This document shows, piece after piece, positions 43,652-54,112 of a stretch of 64,000 bases of DNA (within the stretch, counting starts at the first letter, position 1; every line of letters begins with the position of its first letter). This DNA is from Bryum argenteum (lineage: Eukaryota > Streptophyta > Bryopsida > Bryales > Bryaceae). The notes below the pieces were generated by a model. It saw only the letters and a list, made by a program, of their open reading frames with translations, was not told where the DNA came from and ran no database searches. The DNA is taken from the NCBI GenBank assembly GCA_037043015.1, contig CM073321.1, positions 36,730,420 through 36,794,419 on the forward strand. Direction: 5' to 3'. Position numbers and translations under genes: made by a program.

Positions 43652-46485
43652 ATGGTGACTAGTGCGTCCGATGACGACCGAAACAACCGAAGTATTTCAT
43701 CAAAGGTAATATATTTTTTACAACTCTGTTTCTTTTGACGTTTATGGTGGTTCCGTCTTTAACATATTTGTTTTCTGGTCGTTAGAATTTGAAAGTCATT
43801 GAGCTCGTTCCACCGGATCATTTGAAGGATTGTCCTAGACTTCCGAGATGCAAATATATAATAAAATTTGTAACACTACTGAATCTTTGGGGGGCCATTG
43901 TTGCAGAAGGTATTTGTCAAAGAGTGGGGTCCAATTGTGTACTGGGCTCCGATGACAAGCCTTTGCGTAATGACCAAGTAGTTATCCAGATTGTAAAGTG
44001 CTTGAATTTAGAGTTTGTGCCTTTGGATACTATATTTCAGTCATTGAAATGAGAACTGAGCCATGCCATTCACAAGGGTTGGTCTTTACTTGATTATTTA
44101 CATCTCGAGCAATAGAACGTTGTTGTTTATGCTCATAATGAACCATAGAGGAAAGGAGTTCGTCCGTATGCGTTGGGACAAAGAAATCCTCGTATATCAC
44201 GAATAAGGAGAGGAGCGATTATTACTGTGGAGTCCGTCAACATGGTTGCAAGTATGGCGTTTTGCGATAAGAATTGCTGTCAGCCATACCCCCGCCAAAA
44301 GATTATAGCCTTGCGAAAGCAGATGTACGAGTCTTTGGATTTTAAGTTTAAGGCGCACTTCAAGATTGATGTACATCATCAATTTCATCAAACTGCGGAC
44401 GGGAGTATGATGGTTACAACAGAAGGTATTGATATTTGTGCTCGAGCTTGGCAGAATATTACTGGAGTTCCTCCTGCTACGTTCTACAAGAAGGAAGTGG
44501 AGGGGGCTGCTGGTCTACGTGCTCAACATCACCGGAATGGCGGATTGAAGAAACTACGTCTCCATGTAAAGCAAGATGCTGCAACACTTGAGGTGTTAAT
44601 TGATAACGGAGCTGATCATATGATAACAAAGCCAAAGATGCTAAACAATGGGCTGAAAGTAGTTTCTCGCTCATTGCCATCGACTTTCAAATGGAAAGAT
44701 ACGATCTCACATATCAATCTGATCAATCAGAGGTTGGGGTTGAAATTCATCCCCCAAAGCACTCTTAGCAAAATCAAGCGAGCAACATCCTCTAAGTATT
44801 CCTAGAAAGCACCTGGAGATAATTTTGCGCGATGCGCTACGTGTGATAAACTTGAGACTATGATCAAGTCTATGGTGTCAGATTCCTCTGAAGAGAATAT
44901 GTGGATCAAGAAGCTTAAACTCCACTTGGACCATCATCAAACGCATCATGAGTATTATTGTCCGAACCGCTCTTTATCTATTCAAAGACTTAAAGATGTT
45001 CTTTGCATTATCCACGACAAAATGGATCATGCGAAGACCGCTTGTCCTTTGTTTTCTCATAAAACAAAAACTAATGATGCGTTGATGAAACTTCCCATTG
45101 CTATGACTGGAATGATTGCTCATGGGCATTGCAATGTTTGGTATGCTTATTGTGGACTTGATATTTATTCGAGTGATTGCAATCACTGTTGGTTCTATTC
45201 TGAAGCTTCTGCAAGATCTAGAACAAGTTCTGAAGCAGTCATTGTTTGCTGGATCTCGAACACATCCATTGTTTGAGGCATCGCTCACCGGAAAAGATGC
45301 TTGTTTGAACTGCCTTTTACCTGAGACAGAGTTAACAGGGGCTACCAAATCCTTACCTCTGGTCTTACATGTTGAACTTGACAACGCAGCCACTGACAAC
45401 AAAAATCGGTTCATGTTTTGCTTTTGGTCCCTTCTGATCCACATGGCCGTGTTCCATGAAATTTATGTCAATTTTCTTTTAGTTGGACATACTCATGAAG
45501 ATATTGACGCTCTCTTCGGACATTAGAGTATGATTGAGGAGATTCCTGATTTTAAGGGATAAATCAAGGATTTCATTGCTTCTAAAGACGAAATACATGT
45601 TGGCCAATCCAAAGGGCAACAATTTAAGTTTTTCAAACATGACAATGGCTGGTCTATGATGAAGTACAAGATGATATGTTCTGACAATGAGTGGCTTCTT
45701 TCGACCAATGAAGGAATAAAATTGTAGAGTAAAAAAGTAATTACTGGTATGCCTGTAATGCCCACTGGAGAAATGAAGCCTTTAGCGTCAATTTCTATGG
45801 AGAACCTGGATGAAATTGTGAAAGGCATATCAGGTTTTATTAAGTTGTGGGAAACTTCATGGGCCCAAGACCTGTCAGGAGATTATCCACGACGTCACGA
45901 TTCTGTTTTACGGTTTTGGCGTGTAGTGAATGTTTCATTTGTGGCGCCCATGGAAGTTTCTTCTTCTTTGAAGAATGGTTGTTGGCCTTTGACCCGAGTA
46001 CCTTTGACTCAAGAATTTCTGAACACAGGCGAATTACGCAAGGAATATGGACAAGATCCCCATTTTATTGGCCGCTTGTGTAATAAACCAAGAGAGTCAT
46101 TTCGCGTTGGTCGAGATGTTTTTGCTGGTTACATTTTGGCTTTACGTCCTACAGATGGAGGTGCTCGACCCTATTGGATTGCGAGGGCTTTGACCGATTT
46201 TGATGTTGATTGCAACAACCCGGGATGTATTCTAATCCAAGTTTTTGAACCTTTTAGCAAGCACGCTGTTGTCCAAGATACCTATGTCAGTTGGAACATG
46301 CAGAAGAATTTCAAATGGGTTTTGATGACAGCCACGAGCCGGTTTGGCTTTATGCAGGTGCTATTTCTACGTCATGGAAATCTAGTACCAAAGCTGGCTC
46401 TCAACGTCCAACAATCTCAATATTTGAGCAACAGGTTACTATCATCAAACAAAGTATTCCCCATTTTGAGGCGGAAGAGGAATAA
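43652..46485 (+). pseudogene. DUF7869-like (DDE-like) gene, copy X2
   Basis: Exon 1 43652-43705 (M-V-T-S-A-S-D-D-D-R), an 80-bp phase-0 intron (GTAATA...CGTTAG), then exon 2 from 43786. It shares with X1 the Cys-rich motif (near 44265-44290), I-I-H-D-K-M-D-H-A-K-T near 45010, H-V-E-L-D-N-A-A-T-D-N-K-N-R-F near 45375, V-G-H-T-H-E-D-I-D-A-L-F-G near 45490 and F-R-V-G-R-D near 46100. The three Asp/Glu motifs suggest a DDE-type catalytic core. About seven in-frame stops and two frameshifts make it dead; several are of the CAG-to-TAG or TGG-to-TAG type expected from cytosine methylation decay. X1 lacks the 80-bp intron. Likely nuclear, acting on DNA if the DDE reading is right. Confidence 0.75.
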
Positions 46486-46507
46486 AATTTGAGATCATTC
46501 AAGACAT

Positions 46508-46635
46508 TGCTATTTAGCTCACGTCGACCTCAATAGTCAAACGCGGCTTTAGCTGTTATGGAGGACAAAGTAGAGAAGGACTCTTCCAGATCTTTTCTGG
46601 CATTGGATTTTAGCTCGTTTGAGCTTAATTTATAT
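46508..46635. repeat. Two degenerate palindromes 3' of DUF7869-like gene X2
   Basis: ATTTAGCTCACGTCGACCTC near 46512 and TTTAGCTCGTTTGAGCTTAA near 46611. They are weak members, but their place after the stop parallels the single palindrome after the ParB-like gene. Confidence 0.55.
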
Positions 46636-46639
46636 TGAA

Positions 46640-47105
46640 GTTTTTTAGAGTTTCACTCGTTATAGGCTCAATTAGATTAGTAATTTGATGTAATTTTTTT
46701 TATGCTACACTCTATTGTAATTGTTACTTTAAATAGAATCTTGTGTTTAAAACTATATTTAGTATTTAACATTGTGATAGTTTATCATTTTAATGTGCTT
46801 ACCTGTTGAATGTGCTCTTCCTTTTAGATTGGATATTGAATGTGTTTTGACCGTTCCAAATATGTGTTCTCAATATAGTTGAGTTTCTTGTTTTAATGGG
46901 ATGTTTTGCTTATATTTCAGAGTTTTGACTTTCTTGGTTTGCACTTTAGCTCTAGATGAAGTCCTTTTTGCCAAAATTAGTATGATGATAATAGAAATAT
47001 TCTCACTTTAACGAAATATGTTATTTGATGATAATTTGAATATTCCCATTATAATGAATTACGTGTTAGACGTTTATTGATCATAAGACAACATCTTGTG
47101 ATCAT
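46640..47105. other. AT-rich spacer
   Basis: No gene or repeat recognised. Confidence 0.6.
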
Positions 47106-47899
47106 CTTGAGGCAGACGGTTTTGCAGAACGCATGATGCAGACTATCAAGAGGGCACTTAGGAAATATGGGCTACGACGGGGACACACAGGAGATTGGGA
47201 CCTGCAATTGCCATGGTTGGCAATGGGCTATTGTTTTAGCAAACAAGCCTCCCTTGCTTCTTTTACTCCCTACTTCTTGTTATATGAAAGGGATCCAGTC
47301 CTACCAGCTTCAGTTTGGCGGGATTTTCAGACAGTGGTCAACATGGATGATCCGGATACATGGGCGGAGGTATGTAAGTCACGTGCACAAGTATTTCAAC
47401 AAATCATGCCTATGGCATTTGAAAACCTTGCTATCGCACAACATCGCGACACTTTGAGGTACACCACTATTTGCGGAGGCGGCTACAGACCACAGTTACG
47501 AAGATTCCTGCAAGGTGATTATGTGTATCTGCAACAGACGACACCAACTACATTGGACGTGACAGAAGGGAGAATTATCTTGCAAGTGAAGAAGGTGCTT
47601 GCAAGCGGTGTGTTGGAGTTAGAAGACCGCGACGGACGAATCTGAAAGGATCATGCAAGAAATTGTGCACCTTGTCATTTGCCTAACATTGATGGCAACG
47701 TGGATCCCAATCTAAGCATCATTTTCGCTAACTTAAGATGTATGTTGTGTCAAAGAGCCCAAGGGGCTGCTACAATGATTTTGTGTGATGTTTCTTAGAC
47801 GGGTTGGCACATGCAGTGTTTAACACCACTTCTAAATCACATCCCTACTGATCGATGGCTCTGCCCACGATGCCATAGGAGACTTGGAGGAAGTTAACA
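47106..47899 (+). mobile_element. LTR-retroelement fossil: integrase C-terminal part with PHD-like finger
   Basis: Plus-strand coding remnant of a Ty3/gypsy-like integrase: a D-G-F-A-E-R-M-M-Q-T-I-K core end, then the W-x2-Q-L-P-W-L-A-M-G-Y block, an SH3-like C-terminal segment and, near 47735-47875, a Cys/His cluster (C-x2-C, then C-D, W-H-M-Q-C, W-L-C-P-R-C) of PHD-finger type. A PHD at the integrase end is known in some retroelements and may guide insertion by reading histone tails. Flanking parts of the element are not recognisable; it is broken. Confidence 0.7.
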
Positions 47900-48589
47900 G
47901 GGAGCGGTATTTTCTCACATACAATCTTGTCTATTGAGACTGTTTGTGTAGAACATAGTGCGCTATCATGAATGGGGCTTCATTGGAGGCGCAGGGGGCG
48001 AGTAAAGAAGGCCTCCTAGGCCCTACCTTTGCTAAAAAACTCTTTGTGTTCTCAAAGTTTGACCTATTTTTTGTTTAGGTGGTGTGTGGATGTTTATATG
48101 TTCCACCTACTTTGTTGTTTGTTGGTTTGGGTTTGCATTGAAGTATGTCTTAAAGTAGCTTGGGAGGATGTTGCCACTCCACCCCAGACCGCACGATGTG
48201 GTTAGCACGCGATGTGATAGTGCATGACACGAGGTTCTAATAATGTTGAAAATAATATAGCTACTATGCTTTTGAAAGGTTACTTCCATGGATTCTGACT
48301 CATAGGTAACACTACCGGATAATAGAGGTCGTCCATCTATTACTTCTACTTGTATTGGTTTGCATTTTTGTACTAGAAGAATCTTATTATGCTTGGCAAA
48401 TATCTCATCTAAAAAACAAGCAGATGCTCATGATCCACTAATGCTAAGGTTTTTAGTTTTTAGGGCCTAAAGACAAAGGAAATGTAAAACACCGGGCAGG
48501 TTGGGCACAAAAGGAGGAACTTAATTGTCGTTGAGGTATCGAATTGTCCAGCTGCACAATCCCTATTGTGGCTAGGCACCTTCGTTTTC
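47900..48589. other. Stretch without recognisable genes
   Basis: No supported gene. May include 3' sequence of the retroelement fossil before it. Confidence 0.4.
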
Positions 48590-50177
48590 CTGAATTACAA
48601 CGCTTCTGGTCTTGACAATGCACCTGTTTGGCTTCTTAGGACACTTCCCAACCTTGTGGCCTTCTTCACTGCACTACAATTATATGCTTCTTCCATACGC
48701 CGTTTCTTTTTTTTTGGAGTAAGAGATTGTACAAGTACCGCATCAATTTGCATGTCTTCCGCCTCCAATTGTGAATTTAGACCGCTTGTTGGCATAATTG
48801 CACTGTGACAAGTTGTATATTATCTTAGGCGTTGATCTTGGCGTCGCTCAATTAAGCGGTTATCACACTTCAGATCTTGGCAAAATAGCCTTGTTGAGTG
48901 TTTGTGGTTCAGCAAGAGATAATAACAAGTCTTTTACATCGTCCCTAAGACCGCAATAAAATTGGCTCACCAATCCTTCTTTGCTCGAATTGATGTCGCA
49001 GGCCAATTGCTGGAAATCTGATGAGTAGGTCAATGCAGAGCGTGTACCTTGTTGTAGCAACCGAATCTTTGTTGTGGCCCATCGAGCTTCGTCATGTTCG
49101 CCAAATGCTTCCGCAAACGCCTCTAAGGAAGTCTCAAAGTTGCTCAAAATTGGTGATCGTTTCTCGAATAAAGAAGCAAACCATGATAACACTTGTCTCG
49201 TGAGCAGAGTCCCAACCAATCCAACATGTGACTCCTCCGTCGGATAGCGTTCGGGCTGTAGAACTGTTATCAACCTAATTTGGTTGACGAAACGTCAAAA
49301 CTTGGACCGCATACCATCAAATTTGTCCAGAAGGCTGACTCGGGGTTCCTTTTGTTGTTGAACCAACGGTTCTTCTTGAACTAGAGGCAAAGCTGCTTCT
49401 TCACGTGTCAAAGCTTGAGGCTGGTGAATCCCGGGCGCTCCATCGTTGTTTAGCCTTGCCATGACTCCTTCAATGTGTGCAGTTCTCTGAGACACCGTAG
49501 CTAGAGCATTCATGATGGCGTCTAGTTTGGACTCTAAATTTTCAGCCAGATGGATGTCTTGACCTTCAGCCATACTAAGTAGGAGAAGAAAAAGATGAGT
49601 CTACGGAACAAAATATTAATTTCAAGGAGGGTACTCCGCAACCTCTAAAACGCCTCAAGACTTCAAGAAGAGGGTAATCCACTTTCTCCAAGAAAGACAA
49701 GACTCCAATATTGTAATCTGGGATATATCAGTTTAGAGGAGGGTAATCTGCACCCTTGGACGTGCTAGTAAGTCTTCGAGTTGGAGGTAATACACACTCC
49801 AACAAGAAAGAACTAGCTTTAATATCAAAGATGTGTACACTCTCGAAAAACTGTCAAAGACACGGAAATATCCAAGGATATTCAGAAGAGAATCTAAAAA
49901 GAACTTGGATTAACAGAACGAGTAGATGAACATTACCAAGAAAGGTGAGTTAGAACTATAAGAGATGTGTTGTCGAGACTGAAGAACCCTTGAGCCTCAA
50001 CTCCTATGTATACTACTAGATAGGAAGGGTCTCAAGCGACTTCCTACTAATTAGGACGCTTCCCAAGTATCTTCTTGCTAACAAAGACGCTTCTCAAGGA
50101 ACTTCCTAGAATCTTTAGAATATTCTAAGAAATTTCTAAAGGGATCTTTTAGAAGTTTCTAATGTATGTCCGCGACA
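48590..50177 (-). mobile_element. Ty3/gypsy-type fossil: 5' LTR, leader and gag region
   Basis: On the minus strand: a 346-bp LTR-like segment (49832-50177, TG...CA), a sequence close to the plant initiator-Met tRNA primer site just inside it (49816-49827, differing by transitions), a gag N-terminus (about 49573-49295), a retrotrans-gag-like domain (about 49270-48865) and a zinc-knuckle remnant near 48690-48650. The pol part is absent on this side. It is broken and looks old, with G-to-A/C-to-T type divergence at the primer site. Confidence 0.65.
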
Positions 50178-50972
50178 ACTACTCCTTTTTGCTGGTAACC
50201 TGAGAGTCTTCCATCGTCTCTCATCTTATTCTTTTGTTGTGTATGTTTGAATAGGATAGCAGACCTCTTTCTAGAGTGCCTCTGATTCATTTGTTAGAAT
50301 TGCTAATTTTCTCTTCCTCTAGTGTTTGGCACATTTGACGTAACGTTGTCCACTTACCCTAGTCACTCAGTAGCCAGTAGAGTAAACTTCTCTTGCTTTC
50401 CTTGTTAGTTGCAATTTCCATGATCCAGTGTCATTGTGATTAGTAGGAAAACAAACTTAGACTTTTTAGGTTGAGTTTCTAGTAAGACCACCTTACGACA
50501 ACCGCACACGGATAAGCATTCTACCCGGAAATTGTTCAAGAATGGTCTTATTCATTAAATTGAGACAAAATGTTCATTTTGAGACTTTCAAAAACAAATG
50601 TAGAAGTCTGGTGAATGAATAGTTGTTGAACCCAACAATAACAAGAATTGATGTGTTGGTAAATCCTCAAATCCTGAAATGAAGTCGCTTAAATCGTTAT
50701 TAAATCCAACTCATCTCGAGCATTTACAGTGTGCAGGTTGCATGAAACTTACATACATCAATAACTATGAATGACACAGTTGCTCATAGAAGAAAAGTGA
50801 GTGCTTTTGGAAAAGGGTAATATATTTAATAATGTGTTTTATACAAATATATGCATTGTTGGAGGTCGAGAAAAATAGTAGACCTCAAAAGAATTAATGT
50901 ACGGCTATATACTACTAGTAAAAGGTCCACATGTAAGTTTTTTTGCTATATGACTTCTACTCCAATCATAAT
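50178..50972. other. Stretch without recognisable genes
   Basis: Nothing recognised on either strand. Confidence 0.5.
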
Positions 50973-51747
50973 TCAATCAATGCATGTCTGATTTTGTGTC
51001 ACTAAGTTTAGCTGCTTCTTGAGCTTTGAGCTTTGCAAGCCCTTTGAAGATATCGTCACGTCTAGATCAACCGAGAGGCCCACTTTCCCACGAGCAGGCT
51101 TTGCTTGCGCTAACATGTTAAGCTCCACCGACCTTCCGTTTACCCCCTCAAACTCTACTGGTGGTATCAGAGGGCCCACAAGTTGATACGGACCGTGATC
51201 TCCAAGGAGGTCGTTCGAAGTCTCTAGACATTGTTGTATTGAGATTCTTTGTATTCGCAATTGAGGTTGCAGTTAATCTAGGCAAGTGAGGACGACGCTT
51301 TGGTGAAACGCGGATAAGATGTTGAAATAGGCTTTTTGCGCAGTCCCCACTGACTTCGCCGCTAATATCCTTGAGAATTGGAGCAGAAATAGGAGCAGCC
51401 ACGAGCCGTTCAGGTTTGAGCGCCTCGATGAGAAGGAGGATTAGTTTGTGACTCAATCCCTTGCCAGTCCAAGCAATAGGCGAGAAGCAATTGCCAAAGG
51501 CTGGCGATGTATGTTTTAGAGAAGAGGGAGAGCAAGCAAGAGTCTTGACGAATCTGCGACTCGGGGGGCTATCCACCACACCGTCTTCGATGTGCCTTTT
51601 GGAGTAGTCTATAGCTCCAAATTTAGCGTCTATGGCAGACGAAATGAGGTATGGTAGAGAGTAGTGCCGCAACTGCCCCCTTTGGACATGAACCCCAAAA
51701 GGAGGCTCATGGTTGGCCTTTGACGTAGCACAGGAACGCGCATGCAT
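50973..51747 (-). pseudogene. Ser-Pro-rich small protein, copy 2
   Basis: The main frame 51148-51747 encodes 199 residues. H-I-E-D-G-V-V-D-S-P near 51600-51570 matches A-V-E-D-G-V-V-N-S-P of copy 1, and four more Ser-Pro pairs follow (C-S-P, T-S-P, F-S-P, V-S-P). A second frame (50973-51260) continues with a different C-terminus, so either an intron lies near 51290-51240 or a frameshift occurred. The N-terminus is longer than in copy 1. It follows the second phosphatase copy by about 220 bp on the same strand. Confidence 0.55.
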
Positions 51748-51967
51748 TCATCCTACATAAACATTCATTTAGTAGAGAACCACATTAGGCAGGGTAAAAC
51801 AAAAGCATAGTACATCACAACAGATTCAATGTTAGGAAATTCATCCATTAATACGAAAAATTAAGGGTAAATCCCAGTCCACTTTTATTATTAACTTCCG
51901 ATAAATACAAAGTGTACATGGTACAAAAATTATAAAATGTCGATGAAAATGTCATGGAGTAAGGAAG

Positions 51968-52440
51968 CTATAGAAAGTTGGGTCTCTTATCTAATGTGCG
52001 CCCATTTTCTATGACTAAGCCCATCTTCGGTAAACTAAATCGAGTTCGCATGATCCGAGAAGACATCAACATGTCATCGATGATTTTTTTGGCGGTTGGA
52101 TCACCGGGACGCAGCGGATTAATGCCAATGCAATTGTCCTCCACAAATTGCTGCAAATGTTCCTCGTGGGAATCTAGGTGGTTTAGCAACGGCGGAAGCT
52201 CCTCAATGAGGAAGTCGTTCTTGCCATCCCGGGAAATCCATTTGCGGAGGAACACGACATTACCGTTCTCATTGTAGATACTCTTTTGGAGAGAGTCATC
52301 AATGAGAAGAGTATCGTCGGGGGAAAAAAACGTGGTGTTACTAGGATTGGTGAATACAGCCTCCGAGAGCACTTTCATGTACACAACCTTTTGGCTCTCA
52401 ACCGTATATTCCTTGGAATATTCCCTTAGGATAAATTTAG
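51968..52440 (-). pseudogene. FCP1/NIF-like phosphatase, copy 2, 5'-truncated
   Basis: Only the C-terminal half is present: T-N-P-S-N-T near 52350, then D-T-L-L-I-D-D-S-L-Q-K-S near 52310, the third HAD motif, then F-L-R-K-W, and an all-helical end. Homology to copy 1 (33950-34210) is clear, but the D-x-N-G catalytic part that should lie upstream (above 52440) is missing and replaced by unrelated sequence, so this copy cannot encode an active phosphatase. Confidence 0.7.
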
Positions 52441-52816
52441 ATGGTTGACACCTAGTGGATAGTGCGTTGGATGGATAACCGGTTGATGTTCATAACCGGT
52501 AGAGTGTTTGAGGGATAGGGAGAGTCTCGACTCAATACATACCCGACCTAGGCAGTCGACCACTCAGCCGACCCTACAGGTTGATTGACTAGGTTGACCC
52601 GATTACATCGGCCAGAGCAGGTCTGACATTGTGTGAGACTTGGACCTATATGTACTCCCCCTCTCGTTTGGAGGAGTGTTGCTCTTGATTTTATCTTATG
52701 TTCTTCTCCTCACTCTCCACGTAGCCGCCTCTTCTCTTTGTTTGTTGTTTAGTCAATTGTGTAGCGTTTGTATTGCCTGTGAAAGTGGTATTCTTCCTAC
52801 CCCTTCAATTACCTTA

Positions 52817-53400
52817 TGTACTGACCCCCCAATTGGTCTCCAAACTGGTCCCCAAACTGGCCCCGCAAACTGGTCTGGACCCCAAACTAGACCCGAAACT
52901 GGTTCCCAAACTGGTCCCCAAACAAGTCCCCCTACACTGGTCTGGATCCCAAACTGGACCCCAAACTCGTCCCCAAACTGGTCCCACAAACTGCTCTGGA
53001 CCCCAAACTGGATCCCAAACTGGCCCTTGTTGAAACTGGAAATTGTCCTAGACTCAACAGTGATCCTACCTAAGACTCCAAACCGGTTCTGGCCTGAACC
53101 TCAAACTGGTCCTGGCCTGGACCCCAAACTGGTCCTGGCCTCGACCCTAAACTGGTCTTGGATTAGACTTAGAACTGGACTAGACTCAAAGCTGGTCCTG
53201 CCTTGGATCTCAAACTTGTCCTGGCCTAGCTCTAAAACTGTCTTAGATTCAAAACTGGTCTTGCCCTAGATTCTAGAGTTATCTTGAACTGGACTAGAAA
53301 CTGGCCTGGACCTTGACTGATCTTACCCTGGACTTCAAACTGATACTGAAGTACTGAACTGACCTTGAAACTGGCCCTAAACCAACTTGAAACTGGCTTG
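52817..53400. repeat. Minisatellite CCCCAAACTGGT
   Basis: Degenerate tandem array with units of about 12-24 bp built on CCCCAAACTGG and TCTGGACC, decaying toward the 53.4-kb end (TAGACTCAAA..CTGGTC). Open frames across it are repeat artefacts. Confidence 0.9.
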
Positions 53401-53657
53401 GACACTACTCGTACTACAATGGTACTACAATGGTACTACAATTCCAACAATACAACTTATCAACCCCACCTTCTAACCCTATTCCTCCAATACTTCAAAG
53501 TGGAAAACTTAGAATCACGTTCCAACACATTTACACACAAATCCAGACATACTTCATTGAAAACTCATGATAGTACAGATAGCTTTTGCCCGTGGCAGTC
53601 CACTCTCTGGTCCCTCCAAATATATGTCTACAGCAGTAGTTATCTCCTCTATTCAAA

Positions 53658-53738
53658 ACACACACACACTCACAAACACACTCACACACACCCTAGCTCC
53701 AGCTCCAACTTCGTGAGAGAGAGAGAGAGAGAGAGAGC
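53658..53738. repeat. (CA)n and (GA)n microsatellites
   Basis: CA-rich 53658-53692 and (GA)n 53714-53738. Confidence 0.9.
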
Positions 53739-54112
53739 CCTCGTTCCTCAAAACCCCTTCTAAACCGTGGCCGCCACACTGGTCTCCAAACCCTAACTGA
53801 TTTCAACCATTTACAGGATTTTATCCATCCATCAGATTTCATCCAAAATTTGACTTAGGGTAATCCAAAAAGTCCATACTACTGGTCCAGTAACCAAAGG
53901 ATTACTGGCTAGGGAATTACCCGGTTAACATTATTCCCTTTTTAGTTTACATCTCTCCTCAAATGTTCCTGGCTGGGGTTAAATGTTAGCGAAACCGGTA
54001 AAATCCACAACAACTCGCTGCACACCCACAAACTAGCCGCAATTACACTCAAATATTTATTGTAAACACTAAGTCTACTATGTAGATCTTGACCGTATGA
54101 ATGTCCTGATAG

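Noticed and set aside
28666-46485. Alternative genetic code with TAG read as an amino acid
   Set aside because: TAA and TGA also interrupt the same genes, frameshifts are present, and other genes use TAG as a plausible terminator; decay explains it better.
52640-53269. Pro/Thr/Gly-rich secreted protein with signal-like N-terminus
   Set aside because: Most of the frame is the CCCCAAACTGGT minisatellite; the hydrophobic start is short and isolated.
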